64,000 nucleotides of DNA from Acidobacteriota bacterium (GCA_021780075.1 JAJXZL010000050.1:1-64000); one strand, 5' to 3'. Shown: positions 28,233 to 37,262, counted from the first letter of the stretch. Numbers and translations: made by a program. The notes: a model not told the origin generated them from the letters alone.

Positions 28233-29222
28233 TTGCGGGTTCGCGTCTTTTATCACGACAAATGTTTTGACGGAGCCTGCTCGGCCTCGCTATTTACGCG
28301 ATTCCACCGCGAATGCATTGCTGCGGGCGCCAGCTATGAGTATCACGGGCTGGTGCATCGCGCGGGCGCGCTTTTTGACGAGGGCGAGTTTACAGGGGAC
28401 GAGAATGCGATTGTCGACTTCAAATACTCGGCTTCGCCCAGAATTACCTGGTGGTTCGATCATCATCAATCGGCATTCCTGACGCCGCAGGACCATGCGC
28501 ACTTTCTGGCCTGCCAGCGCGACCCGGGGTGCGCCGCGCGCAAGTTCTTTGATCCCAAATACACTTCGTGCACCAGCTTTCTGGCGCATATTGGCTCAAC
28601 GCGCTTCGGGTTTGATACTGCGCCCGTGGCCGAGATGATTCACTGGGCCAACATCGTGGATGGCGCACTGTACGAGAGCCCTGAGGCGGCGGTTGCGATG
28701 GCCGCACCCGCGATGAAACTGACGCTCATCATCGAGTCCACGCAGGATCCGGAGTTCATTCCGCGCCTCATCCCACTGCTGACGGAGATGCCGCTGGCCG
28801 AGGTGCTTGCCCAGCCCTTTGTTGCCAGCCTGTTGCCGCCGCTGATGGAGCGGCACGAGCAGGCCATTGAGCTGATTCGCGAGCGCAGCGAAGAGCGCGA
28901 CGGCACAATCTTCTTTGACATCACCGACCACCTGCTCGAAGGCTTCAACAAGTTCATCCCGTACTATCTGCATCCGAACGCCACGTACTCGATTGGCTTG
29001 TCGAAGTCGAGCTTCCGCACGAAGGTGGCTGTGGGCTCAAATCCCTGGACCAAGGCCGACCCGGCGAAGATGGTGAACCTGGCCCAGGTGTGCGAGCGCT
29101 ACGGCGGCGGCGGTCACGCGCGCGTCGGCGCCATCAGCTTCCCGCCCGATCAAGCGGACAAGGCTCGCGTGGCGGCGGCAGAGATTGTGGCGGAACTCAG
29201 GGCAAAGAATCCGCTGCCCTGA
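28233..29222 (+). CDS. DHH-type phosphoesterase domain protein
   Basis: 329 residues. The N-terminus has HDKCFDGACSASLF, a variant of the HxDxDG metal motif, followed by DFKYSASPRITWWFDHHQSA with the diagnostic DHH. The C-terminus has the DHHA1 nucleotide-binding loop ERYGGGGHARVGAISF. Relatives are RecJ, nanoRNase NrnA and cyclic-dinucleotide phosphodiesterases. Length and single-unit architecture match the uncharacterised oligoribonuclease-like branch. The start is a TTG with AAAGGGAG nine bases before it. It converges on the phosphofructokinase gene. Confidence 0.85.
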   Translation: MRVRVFYHDKCFDGACSASLFTRFHRECIAAGASYEYHGLVHRAGALFDEGEFTGDENAIVDFKYSASPRITWWFDHHQSAFLTPQDHAHFLACQRDPGCAARKFFDPKYTSCTSFLAHIGSTRFGFDTAPVAEMIHWANIVDGALYESPEAAVAMAAPAMKLTLIIESTQDPEFIPRLIPLLTEMPLAEVLAQPFVASLLPPLMERHEQAIELIRERSEERDGTIFFDITDHLLEGFNKFIPYYLHPNATYSIGLSKSSFRTKVAVGSNPWTKADPAKMVNLAQVCERYGGGGHARVGAISFPPDQADKARVAAAEIVAELRAKNPLP

Positions 29223-29252
29223 GGCCATTTCCCAGCGACAAGTCAGGCTGCT

Positions 29253-30224
29253 TCAGCGGGCCAGCATTTCCGCGGCTTTCAGAAACCATGCCGGCAGCGG
29301 CTTTTTGCCTTCTACGACTACATCGAGCGGGGTTGTGACAAGTTGGCCTTTGGATGTGCCCACGAGCACCCCCGCGTTGCCCGCAATGATTTCTTCAGCG
29401 GCTGCCGAGCCCAGCCAGGTGCCCAGCAGCCGGTCTGAGCAGGTGGGCGCTGCGCCACGCTGCACATAGCCCAGCACGGTGGAACGAAATTCAAATCCCA
29501 CCAGCAGGCCGTGCTCCCTGAAGTACTGGCACAGCCCTTCGGCGTTGTAGCGGGCACCCTCAGCCACGACAACGATGGCGTGCGGCTTGCCGCGCTGATA
29601 GCTGTCCTGGATGCGCTCCGCAATCGCCTCGGGGGCTACCTCCACTTCAGGCAGAGCGATGGCTTCGGCTCCGCCCGCGATGCCCGCCATCAGCGCCAGG
29701 TAGCCGCACTTTCTGCCCATGACCTCGACCAGCAGTGCGCGTCGATGCGAGGAGGCGGTCACTTTCAGGTTGTCGATTGCGTTCAAGGCCACATTGAGGG
29801 CGGTATCCACTCCGATGGTGATATCCGAGCCATAGAGATCGTTGTCAATGGTTGAGGCCACCCCCACCACGGGAAATCCCATCCTGTACAGGGCCTCGGC
29901 TCCGGTCTGCGAACCGTTGCCTCCAATCACGATCAGGCCGTCGATGCCCGCGCCGTGCAGTCTGCGGATGGCCAGTTCGCGGCCTTCCTCCGTCTGAAAC
30001 TCGGGACATCTTGCGGAGCCCAGCACGGTGCCGCCACGCTGGATGATGCTGCCCATGTCGCGCGCGCCGAGCCGCTTGAAGTTTCCTTCAATGAGTCCCG
30101 AGTACCCCTGGTAGACGCCCCACACGTTGAGCCCATGCGAAAGCCCGGTTCTTACGGCGGCGCGAATCGCCGCGTTCATGCCGGGAGCATCCCCGCCACT
30201 TGTCAAGACAGCCAAATTTCTCAT
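29253..30224 (-). CDS. pfkA: 6-phosphofructokinase, ATP type
   Basis: Phosphorylates fructose 6-phosphate, the committed step of glycolysis. 323 residues. Visible motifs are LTSGGDAPGMNAAIRA (ATP loop), VIGGNGSQTGA, the catalytic TIDNDLYGSD and MGRKCGYLAL (substrate). Gly after GGN indicates ATP rather than pyrophosphate as donor. The position that is Asp103 in E. coli (GGDGS) is Asn here. The start is 30224 with AAAGGA upstream; the open frame extends to 30293 but without conservation. A CRP/FNR-type palindrome (30280-30293) is centred 62 bp before the start. Confidence 0.93.
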   Translation of the reverse strand: MRNLAVLTSGGDAPGMNAAIRAAVRTGLSHGLNVWGVYQGYSGLIEGNFKRLGARDMGSIIQRGGTVLGSARCPEFQTEEGRELAIRRLHGAGIDGLIVIGGNGSQTGAEALYRMGFPVVGVASTIDNDLYGSDITIGVDTALNVALNAIDNLKVTASSHRRALLVEVMGRKCGYLALMAGIAGGAEAIALPEVEVAPEAIAERIQDSYQRGKPHAIVVVAEGARYNAEGLCQYFREHGLLVGFEFRSTVLGYVQRGAAPTCSDRLLGTWLGSAAAEEIIAGNAGVLVGTSKGQLVTTPLDVVVEGKKPLPAWFLKAAEMLAR

Positions 30225-30279
30225 GCATTGTCCTTTGGGCCGATCTAATGAAGAACTTCGGAGCGAGGCGTTGGTGGAG

Positions 30280-30293
30280 GTGATCCAAATCAC
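30280..30293. promoter_or_regulatory. CRP/FNR-type palindrome upstream of phosphofructokinase
   Basis: GTGAT-CCAA-ATCAC, core GTGA-N6-TCAC. It is the reverse complement of the inner 14 bases of the site at 20332-20349. Its position, between the enoyl-CoA hydratase stop and the pfkA start, is intergenic and suits control of pfkA. Confidence 0.55.
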
Positions 30294-30403
30294 AAACTGA
30301 GCGCGCTGCCCACTCCTTGCTGATCACATAGATGGAGCGCAGGCGCGGTGGGTTGGCCTGGCTTGTCGGCACAGGCGCAGCAGTGGGCTTTGAGGAGCAG
30401 GAA

Positions 30404-31201
30404 TCAGGCTTTTGTGCGCGTGCTTGGCCAGTCAGCGCGGCGGCGATGCAGAAACGCCTGCACACCTTCCTTGAAGTCCTCAGTGGAGCGCTGCTGGGCG
30501 TTGGCTTCAATGGCGTCTGCAATCTCTTCGTCCAGCCGGCGGCTCGCGTGCCGGGCCAGGAGGCGCTTCACGGACTGCATGGCTTGCGGACTGTTCAGCA
30601 GCAGCGACTGGGCGAGGGCCTGCGCGGTCCTCATCAGCTCCTCTTTGGCGACAACCTGGGTTACCAGGCCCAGCTGATGCGCCTCCTGTGCCTGGAGGAG
30701 CCGGCCGGTGAGCAGCAGGTCGCGGGTATGCTTTTCGCCCACCTGGCGCAGCAGGAACGAAGCCACAATGGCGGGCACAAAGCCCACGCGCACCTCGGTG
30801 TAACCGAACTTGGCCTCAGGAACCGCCAGGGTGAAATCGGGGATGGTGGCCAGGGCCATGCCTGCGGCCATAGCCGGACCGTTGACCGCGGCGATGACCG
30901 GCTTGGGGAAGTCATAGAGCGCACGCAGCACCCGCGCCATGTTCTCTGAGTCACGACGGCTTTCTTCGGCAGTATGTGCGGTCATTGTTTCCAGATGTTC
31001 GAGGTCGAGGCCGGCGCAGAAGGCTGGTCCCGCACCCGTGAGAATGACCACGCCGCAACTGCAGGATTCCGCCTCGTGCAGGGCCAATGTGAGCTCCTGG
31101 ATGAGCGAGGGCGTGAGCGCATTCCGCTTGTCGGGACGGTTGAGGGTAATCGTCATAACGCCGTTGGCCGACTCGGCGAGGATGTAGTTGAAGCGGCTCA
31201 T
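30404..31201 (-). CDS. Enoyl-CoA hydratase/isomerase family protein
   Basis: Crotonase-fold enzyme of 265 residues acting on acyl-CoA. Oxyanion-hole segments are GPAFCAGLDLEHLE and VNGPAMAAGMALATIPDF; an acidic residue equivalent to the hydratase Glu lies in TEVRVGFVPA. The start is ATG 31201 with GAGG upstream. Neighbours give no pathway: no other beta-oxidation genes are near, so hydratase, isomerase or a thioesterase-like activity on a specialised substrate cannot be told apart. Confidence 0.87.
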   Translation of the reverse strand: MSRFNYILAESANGVMTITLNRPDKRNALTPSLIQELTLALHEAESCSCGVVILTGAGPAFCAGLDLEHLETMTAHTAEESRRDSENMARVLRALYDFPKPVIAAVNGPAMAAGMALATIPDFTLAVPEAKFGYTEVRVGFVPAIVASFLLRQVGEKHTRDLLLTGRLLQAQEAHQLGLVTQVVAKEELMRTAQALAQSLLLNSPQAMQSVKRLLARHASRRLDEEIADAIEANAQQRSTEDFKEGVQAFLHRRRADWPSTRTKA

Positions 31202-31314
31202 GTGCACCTCACGCAGCAATCGCGCGGCATGCTGCGAAAGCGGCGGAACTGCCTATCGTAGCGCAAAACGCCCCTGGTCTGGCGCGGGATGGTGCATGGG
31301 GGCTGCCGCACGCG

Positions 31315-31929
31315 CTAAAGCCCGAGCATTGCTGACCGTTTCTTCATCGCCTCAAGGCAGAAGGCAATGTGTGCGTCGAGGTCAACGCCGAGCTCGGCAG
31401 CGCCCTGGATCACATCCTCCCGGTTGACGCCTCGCGCAAAGGCTTTGTCTTTCATCTTTTTGCGCACGCCGGGCACTTCGACATCGGCGATGGCTTTGGT
31501 GGGTTTGACCAGGGCGCATGCGGTGAGGAAGCCGGCGAGTTCGTCGCAGGCAAAGAGCGCCTTGGCAAGATGCGTGACGCGCGGCACTCCCGAATATTGC
31601 GCATGGCCGAGGATGGCGGTGCGCAGCTCCGCAGGCCAGCCGAGCCGCTCCAGCTCGCGCACGCCTACAAAGGGGTGCTCCTCTGCGGAGGGATGCCGCT
31701 CGTAATCGAAGTCGTGCAGCAGGGCCGTGGTGGCGTAGAGCTCAACGAAGGCTGCGCGTTCGTCGCCGGCGATCGCCAGCCTGTCCGCCTCGGCCTCTCC
31801 GCAGGCCGTCACGCAGGCCTCGACGGCGAGCGCGTGCTTGCGCAGGTTCTCGCTCTGGGTCCACTCAATGAGCAAATGCCAAGCCTCCGCGCGCCCGAAT
31901 TTTGTCGCGCCGTGCGTACCGGAACTCAT
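31315..31929 (-). CDS. HD domain protein (putative metal-dependent phosphohydrolase)
   Basis: 204 residues. The HD pattern is readable as the His in RKHALAVE, the His-Asp in ALLHDFDYERHPS, a third His in ILGHAQYS and the Asp in FACDELAG. The single-domain layout resembles HDIG-type proteins of unknown substrate that are widespread in acidobacteria and firmicutes. The ribosome binding site AGGGAGG is eight bases before the ATG. It is divergent from the XRE regulator, and the 187 bp between them contain the 31995-32020 palindrome, so shared control is likely. Confidence 0.83.
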   Translation of the reverse strand: MSSGTHGATKFGRAEAWHLLIEWTQSENLRKHALAVEACVTACGEAEADRLAIAGDERAAFVELYATTALLHDFDYERHPSAEEHPFVGVRELERLGWPAELRTAILGHAQYSGVPRVTHLAKALFACDELAGFLTACALVKPTKAIADVEVPGVRKKMKDKAFARGVNREDVIQGAAELGVDLDAHIAFCLEAMKKRSAMLGL

Positions 31930-31968
31930 TCTTTCAGCCTCCCTGTTGCTGCATATGGTTCGTGATTC

Positions 31969-32020
31969 TTAGGGTTTTTCAGGGTATGATAGGAGAAATT
32001 TAGGGTTGACCCTAAGTTTC
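31969..32020. promoter_or_regulatory. Palindromic operator candidate with an extra half-site
   Basis: GAAATTTAGGGT-TG-ACCCTAAGTTTC (31995-32020) is a palindrome with one mismatch in 12 pairs. A third TTAGGGT half-site lies at 31969-31975. TATGAT at 31985-31990 could be a -10 element between them. The layout is that of an autoregulated repressor operator serving the XRE gene at 32117 and possibly the HD gene at 31929. Confidence 0.6.
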
Positions 32021-32116
32021 TACTTGACAATTATGGTTCATTCCCCCGACAGTAGCATATATCGTGGTGCGAAGAAGCACCCCGGAGGCCCCGCTCTGGC
32101 ACTCCGCACACAGACC

Positions 32117-32653
32117 ATGGCGACCACTCTCGTAAGTGTGGAAACCCGTGAGGTAGTACGCTGCGACTATTGCAGCCTGGTGCAATATCGGACCAGCAAC
32201 TCCCTCTGCAGAAAGTGTCACAGGCCCCTGGACGTTGAGGAGCCTGCTCATCAAGTTCCTCAACTGGTGGCAGCACAGCCTGCGGCGGCCTCGGCCGAGG
32301 CGGGTTTGCAGGTGGCCGGACAGGTGCGTGAGATTCGTCGCTCGCGCCACCTGAGCCAGCGCCAACTTGCCAGCCGGATGCAGGTGCCCCGCACATACAT
32401 TTCCAAGATTGAGAACGGCAAGGCGATTCCGACACTGGGATCACTTGAGAGGCTTGCCTCAGCTCTTGAAGTGGAATTGTGCCAGCTTGTGCGGGACTCG
32501 CGCAGCCGTCGCGATGAAGAGGTGGCTGCGATTCTGGCGGATCCTTTTCTGGCCGAGATCGCGGCGATTCTGCCGCATCTTGACTCGCTACATCGCACAC
32601 TGATTTATGGTTCGTTGCGCGATATGGCGACGGGTCGCCGCCGCACCGCATAG
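32117..32653 (+). CDS. XRE-family transcriptional regulator with N-terminal zinc ribbon
   Basis: 178 residues from ATG 32117, the last start before the conserved part; an upstream in-frame ATG at 32006 lies inside the palindrome and is unlikely. Cys16, Cys19, Cys31 and Cys34 (CDYC ... CRKC) form a treble-clef or ribbon zinc site. The HTH spans about 68-125: VREIRRSRHLSQRQLASRMQ and YISKIENGKAIPTLGSLERL. A helical C-terminus may mediate dimers. It probably binds the palindrome just upstream; the zinc site could sense metal or redox state. Confidence 0.83.
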   Translation: MATTLVSVETREVVRCDYCSLVQYRTSNSLCRKCHRPLDVEEPAHQVPQLVAAQPAAASAEAGLQVAGQVREIRRSRHLSQRQLASRMQVPRTYISKIENGKAIPTLGSLERLASALEVELCQLVRDSRSRRDEEVAAILADPFLAEIAAILPHLDSLHRTLIYGSLRDMATGRRRTA

Positions 32654-32927
32654 GGGTTTTTGGGGCAGCGCCGGTTCCCTTGCAGGGGTGCTGCCGCAGG
32701 TCTCACACTTCTGTGCTCTGCAAAGGCTTTGGAGCATTTGCGGCGCATGGGCGCTTGTGCTAGGTTCGATGTTGCCGCAAATTATCTTCGGCCGCCGCGG
32801 CCGGGTGCTTTGCGCGAGGAATTAACAGGCCTTCCATCGGGACCGGGGGCAAGACTGCCGGGCTGCAACTGCCGATGCTTCCCGCGCGCCGGCCTGGAAG
32901 CCGCACAAGGATTGTCGAGGCCATCCA
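32654..32927. other. Intergenic region before the envelope operon, no gene
   Basis: I see no gene, terminator hairpin with U-run or convincing promoter in these 274 bp. The open frame that crosses it has no ribosome binding site and a Cys/Arg/Gly-rich composition typical of non-coding GC-rich DNA. The uppS promoter should lie here. Confidence 0.5.
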
Positions 32928-33761
32928 TTGCATTCATCTGGCACGCTGCGCATTCATGAACTGACTGCCGAGGAGCGCGCCGTCTATGCAACCCTGAAGC
33001 CCGAGCGTCTTCCTGAGCATGTGGCGATCATCATGGATGGCAACGGCCGCTGGGCCGGTCGCCGTTCTCTCAAGCGCTTCCTGGGCCACCAGCAGGGAGC
33101 AAAGAGCGTGCAGTTGGTTACGGAGACGGCCTCTCGCATTGGCCTACCCTGGCTTACGCTCTATGCTTTTTCACTTGAAAACAAGCTGCGTCGCCCGCGC
33201 GCCGAAGTCAACTTTCTCATGCGCCTGCTCAAGAGTTACCTGGAGACCAATGTGCAGCGGATGATGGACAACAATGTGCGCATGCGCTACATCGGGCGAA
33301 CGTTTGAGCTGCCGCCCGAGGTGCAGGACAAGATGCGCTGGGCCGAGGAAACCACGGCGGGCAACACCGGCACCACGCTGACGCTGGCGTTGAACTATGG
33401 CGCTCGCTCCGAGATGGTGGATGCTTTTCGCGCGCTGGCGGCGGAGATGCAGCGCAAGCATTTGAACCCCGACCACATCGACGAAGAAGACATTCGCCGC
33501 CATCTCTACACGGCGCACATGCCGGATCCCGATCTGCTGATTCGCACGTCAGGAGAGATGCGCATCTCAAATTTTCTTCTGTGGCAGATTGCGTACGCCG
33601 AGATCTTTGTGACCGAGCGCCTGTGGCCCGATTTTCGTGGAGTTCACCTGCTGGAGGCGATTGCCAATTTTCAATGCCGCGAACGCCGCTACGGCGGACT
33701 GGGCGAGAGTTGCGGCGCAGTGGAAGAAGACCCCGAGCGGATCAAGATCGCCGCGGGGTAA
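32928..33761 (+). CDS. uppS: Isoprenyl transferase (undecaprenyl diphosphate synthase)
   Basis: cis-Prenyltransferase that extends farnesyl diphosphate to the C55 carrier lipid for peptidoglycan and other envelope polymers. 277 residues. The catalytic Asp lies in HVAIIMDGNGRWA, then LPWLTLYAFSLEN and the C-terminal signature LLIRTSGEMRISNFLLWQ with AYAEIFVT. A TTG start at 32928 has CGAGG upstream. It heads a rightward operon uppS-cdsA-dxr-rseP-ybgC, the classic bacterial cluster for lipid carrier and envelope precursor supply. Confidence 0.95.
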   Translation: MHSSGTLRIHELTAEERAVYATLKPERLPEHVAIIMDGNGRWAGRRSLKRFLGHQQGAKSVQLVTETASRIGLPWLTLYAFSLENKLRRPRAEVNFLMRLLKSYLETNVQRMMDNNVRMRYIGRTFELPPEVQDKMRWAEETTAGNTGTTLTLALNYGARSEMVDAFRALAAEMQRKHLNPDHIDEEDIRRHLYTAHMPDPDLLIRTSGEMRISNFLLWQIAYAEIFVTERLWPDFRGVHLLEAIANFQCRERRYGGLGESCGAVEEDPERIKIAAG

Positions 33762-33820
33762 ATTGCCGCCGTTCCGGCATCTGACATTGACCTACTTTGA
33801 CGGTGTATTCTCATCCCTGA

Positions 33821-34639
33821 ATGAAACGTGTAGTGACCGCTCTGATTCTGGCGCCTGTGGTGCTGGCCCTGGTGTTTCTGGGGCCCAAGTGGCTGATCGC
33901 ATCGGCGGTCGCTTCGGTGGCAGTGCTGGCCGGCTGGGAGTTTGTCGGGCTGGCTGAACGGTGTGCCGCAAAGCCTCCGCGCGTGGCCATGGTGGTGGCC
34001 ATCGTGGCGCTTTTTGTGGGCAACTTTCAGTGGCCGGATCAGACCGCCTCCATTTTCGGCTTTCTCTGTCTGGGCCTGCTGGTCTATTGCACGTTCAACT
34101 CCCCGCTTGAGCGCATGCTTGCCGATGCCGCGTCGGCCATCTTCGGCTTTTTCTATGTGGCCCTTACACTGCTGTCGCTGCCCATGCTTCGCGAGCAGGC
34201 GAATGGAGCAACGCTGGTGGTCTTTCTGTTCTGCGTCGTGTGGTCCGGCGACATTGCGGCCATGTACGTGGGGCGTGCGTGGGGCAGGCGCAAACTGGCT
34301 CCGCATCTCAGCCCTAACAAGACGTGGGAAGGCGCGGTTGGTTCGGTGGCCGGCAGTCTGCTTGTTACCGGAGTTCTGCTCTGGCTGGGCTCTCAGCTTT
34401 CGCAATGGAACTATGCCAAGCTCTCGTTCTCTGACGGAGTGTGGTGGTACTGGCTGCTCCTTGCGGTGGTGGTGAATGTGTCCGCCCAGGTAGGCGACCT
34501 GGCGGAGTCGGCATTGAAGCGTTCGGCGGGAGTGAAGGACTCAGGAACGCTGTTGCCGGGTCACGGCGGCGTGCTGGACCGCATCGACGCCCTGCTGCTT
34601 GCCGCGCCGGTGCTGTGGTACGCTCAATTTATCCGCTAG
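33821..34639 (+). CDS. cdsA: Phosphatidate cytidylyltransferase
   Basis: Makes CDP-diacylglycerol from phosphatidic acid and CTP, the branch point to all phospholipids. 272 residues, about seven membrane helices, with the family signature near the C-terminus: SAQVGDLAESALKRSAGVKD then LLPGHGGVLDRIDA. It sits 59 bp after uppS, in the usual order. Confidence 0.95.
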   Translation: MKRVVTALILAPVVLALVFLGPKWLIASAVASVAVLAGWEFVGLAERCAAKPPRVAMVVAIVALFVGNFQWPDQTASIFGFLCLGLLVYCTFNSPLERMLADAASAIFGFFYVALTLLSLPMLREQANGATLVVFLFCVVWSGDIAAMYVGRAWGRRKLAPHLSPNKTWEGAVGSVAGSLLVTGVLLWLGSQLSQWNYAKLSFSDGVWWYWLLLAVVVNVSAQVGDLAESALKRSAGVKDSGTLLPGHGGVLDRIDALLLAAPVLWYAQFIR

Positions 34640-34709
34640 CGTCTCCTAACGACTTGTTTACACGGCTTTTAACGCGGGTTCAGTTGAGGCCCCGGACTTT
34701 GCAGACACC

Positions 34710-35864
34710 TTGAAACGACTTGCCATTCTCGGTTCCACGGGCTCCATCGGGCAGAGCACTCTTTCCATTGTCGAGCAGTTTCCTGAGCGCTACTCGGTTG
34801 CTTCGCTGGCAGCCGGGCGCAACCTCGAGGAGGCATTGGCTCAGACGGTGCGCTGGCGGCCCAGGATGGTCTCACTGGCCACGGAAGAGCTGGCCGGGGA
34901 GCTGAGCAAGCGTCTGCGCCAGGCCGGAGTGGCGGGCGTTGACGTGGTGTACGGAACCGAAGGCACGGTGGCCTGCTCCACGCTCGACGATGCGGATTTT
35001 GTTGTTTCGGCGATCGTGGGGGTATCGGGACTTGAAGCCACCCATGCCGCCATTCTTGCGGGCAAACCTGTTGGATTGGCCAACAAGGAGTGTATGGTCG
35101 CCGCCGGGGAAATCCTCACCCGTGCCGCGCGCGAACGCAACGTGCCCATTCTGCCCATCGACAGCGAGCATAATGCGGTGCACCAGTGCATGAGGGTGGG
35201 TGCGCACGCTGAGGTGAAAACCATCTGGCTGACGGCCTCGGGCGGCCCGTTCCGGCAGCTTCCGCTAGATCAGTTTGCCAGCATTACCCCGGAGCAGGCA
35301 CTGAAGCATCCCACGTGGGTGATGGGCCGCCGGATCACCATCGATTCGGCCACCATGTTGAACAAAGGGCTGGAGATCATCGAGGCGTGCCGCCTCTTTG
35401 ATGTGCCGCCGAGCCAGGTGCGGGTTACGGTCCACCCGCAGTCCACGGTGCACTCGCTGGTGGAGTTTGTGGACGGGTCAATTCTGGCGCAGATTTCCGT
35501 CACGGACATGCGGCTGCCGATCTTGTATGCGCTTGCCTATCCGGAGCGGCCCGCCTCGAAGCTTACGTTTGACCTTGGCGCGCTGCGCCACCTGGACTTC
35601 GAACAGCCCGATTTTGAACGCTTTCCCTGCCTGCGGCTGGCTTATGAGGCGGCGGAAAAGGGCGGGGCACACGCCATTGCGCTGAACGCGGCGGACGAGG
35701 TAGCCGTGGAGGCATTCCTCGAACGTAGCATTCCTTTCACGGGAATCCCGCGTACAATTGAAGCAGTACTCGCATCGACGCCCGAGGCGCATCCTGCCAC
35801 GATTGCGGAGGTGCTCGCGGCGGACCAGTTGGCGCGTCAAATGGCCAGGGCATTTGTGGCCTGA
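34710..35864 (+). CDS. dxr: 1-deoxy-D-xylulose 5-phosphate reductoisomerase
   Basis: Second step of the MEP isoprenoid pathway, NADPH- and metal-dependent. 384 residues. The nucleotide loop LAILGSTGSIGQSTL lies at the very N-terminus, metal-site PIDSEHNAVHQCM in the middle, then ASGGPFRQ and HPTWVMGRRITIDSATMLNK. The start is TTG 34710, supported by the conserved first residues. Its presence shows that the MEP route feeds the three prenyl synthases in this window. Confidence 0.95.
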   Translation: MKRLAILGSTGSIGQSTLSIVEQFPERYSVASLAAGRNLEEALAQTVRWRPRMVSLATEELAGELSKRLRQAGVAGVDVVYGTEGTVACSTLDDADFVVSAIVGVSGLEATHAAILAGKPVGLANKECMVAAGEILTRAARERNVPILPIDSEHNAVHQCMRVGAHAEVKTIWLTASGGPFRQLPLDQFASITPEQALKHPTWVMGRRITIDSATMLNKGLEIIEACRLFDVPPSQVRVTVHPQSTVHSLVEFVDGSILAQISVTDMRLPILYALAYPERPASKLTFDLGALRHLDFEQPDFERFPCLRLAYEAAEKGGAHAIALNAADEVAVEAFLERSIPFTGIPRTIEAVLASTPEAHPATIAEVLAADQLARQMARAFVA

Positions 35865-35921
35865 GTTGGCGTTGAGGCTGCTCGGCGCGGATTGCTTGAC
35901 CGAGGGTTAGACTGCAGATCT

Positions 35922-37262
35922 ATGCATGATTTTTTAGTTTCCACCATCGCCTTTATCATCCTGATCGGGATAATGGTTGTGGTTCACGAGTTTGGGCACT
36001 TTGCGGTGGCCAAGCTCTGCGGCGTTCGTGTCGAGGCATTCTCCATCGGCTTTGGACCGCGTCTGTTCGGCATCAAGCGCGGCGACACGGATTACAAGGT
36101 CTGCCTGCTGCCCCTGGGCGGCTATGTGAAGATGACCGGCGAAAATCCCGGCGAAGTGCAGCCGGTGGAAGACCCTGCTGCATTTTCGTCTCATCCTCGT
36201 TGGCAGCGAATCCTGATTGGTCTGGCGGGTCCGGCGGCGAATTTTGTCCTGGCCTTTGCCGCGATGGCAATCTATTTCGGCTGGATCAATGAGGTTCCGG
36301 CTCACGATGTGAAGACCACGACCATCGAGTGGGTTGTGCCTGGATCCTCCGCGGCGCAGGCAGGATTCTTGCCCGGCGACGTGATCGGCCGCTTTGACAA
36401 CCTGGACAATCCCTCCTGGGAACAGGTGTTTTCCACCATTGCGCTGGACCCGAACCAGATCGTTCCCGTGACGGTTGAGCGCGGCGGCAAGACGGTGCAA
36501 CTGTCGATGCGCGTGCCCAGCAAACTGGATGACGATGATCTGGCGGGCATCCTGCCGCAGTACCTGTCCGGCCCCATCGGCATTCAGGCCATATCGCCGG
36601 GGACTCCGGCTGAACAGGCAGGCTTGCGCGCCGGCGACTCGATTGTTTCGGTCGATGGCCACCCCTTCCACACGGTCAGCTCGCTGCTGGCTTATATGCA
36701 GGCTGGGCAGGGTAAGCCTATTTCGCTGATTGTGTCGCGTGGCGGCGCAACGCTGGACCCCATCGTGGCCCGGCCCGCGAAACTCGACAATGGCTGGAAG
36801 CTCGGTTTCATGGCCGTTCCGCCCCCCATACGCAATGCGCCTATGCCCATGAACAAGGCATTGGCCAAATCGGCACAATTCTGTGTGGATAACTCCACGT
36901 TGATTGTGCAGATGGTGGAGCGGATTGCGGCCCGCAGGGTTCCCGCCAACCAACTTGCAGGTCCCGTGGGCATTGCCCGGATGGCCGGTGATGCGGCGGA
37001 GACAAAGAGCTGGTATGCCAAGTTTTATCTGGGTGGGGTGATCAGCCTCAATCTGGCCATTCTGAATCTGATGCCGTTTCCGATTCTCGATGGCGGCCTG
37101 ATTATGCTGCTGCTGATTGAGAGCGCAATGCGCCACGATATCAGCATTAACGTGAAGGAACGCATCTACCAGGCAGCCTTTGTGGTGCTGATTATGTTTT
37201 CCGTTTTCGTCATCTTCAACGACGTGACCAAGCTGCCGATCTTTACCAAATTGAAGCCCTAG
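35922..37262 (+). CDS. rseP: Site-2 intramembrane zinc metalloprotease RseP
   Basis: Cuts transmembrane helices in the bilayer, typically anti-sigma factors and signal-peptide remnants. 446 residues from ATG 35922. HEFGH is in the first helix (His22, Glu23, His26); the second metal motif region is NLMPFPILDGGL near the end. Two PDZ-like domains lie between (around VPGSSAAQAGFLPGDV and SPGTPAEQAGLRAGD), as in E. coli RseP. The gene belongs to the uppS-cdsA-dxr operon. No anti-sigma substrate is in the window. Confidence 0.93.
   Translation: MHDFLVSTIAFIILIGIMVVVHEFGHFAVAKLCGVRVEAFSIGFGPRLFGIKRGDTDYKVCLLPLGGYVKMTGENPGEVQPVEDPAAFSSHPRWQRILIGLAGPAANFVLAFAAMAIYFGWINEVPAHDVKTTTIEWVVPGSSAAQAGFLPGDVIGRFDNLDNPSWEQVFSTIALDPNQIVPVTVERGGKTVQLSMRVPSKLDDDDLAGILPQYLSGPIGIQAISPGTPAEQAGLRAGDSIVSVDGHPFHTVSSLLAYMQAGQGKPISLIVSRGGATLDPIVARPAKLDNGWKLGFMAVPPPIRNAPMPMNKALAKSAQFCVDNSTLIVQMVERIAARRVPANQLAGPVGIARMAGDAAETKSWYAKFYLGGVISLNLAILNLMPFPILDGGLIMLLLIESAMRHDISINVKERIYQAAFVVLIMFSVFVIFNDVTKLPIFTKLKP

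Noticed and set aside
32024-32029. TTGACA as -35 box for the XRE gene
   Set aside because: No acceptable -10 hexamer at 16-18 bp; TATGAT at 31985 inside the operator region is a better candidate for the promoter.
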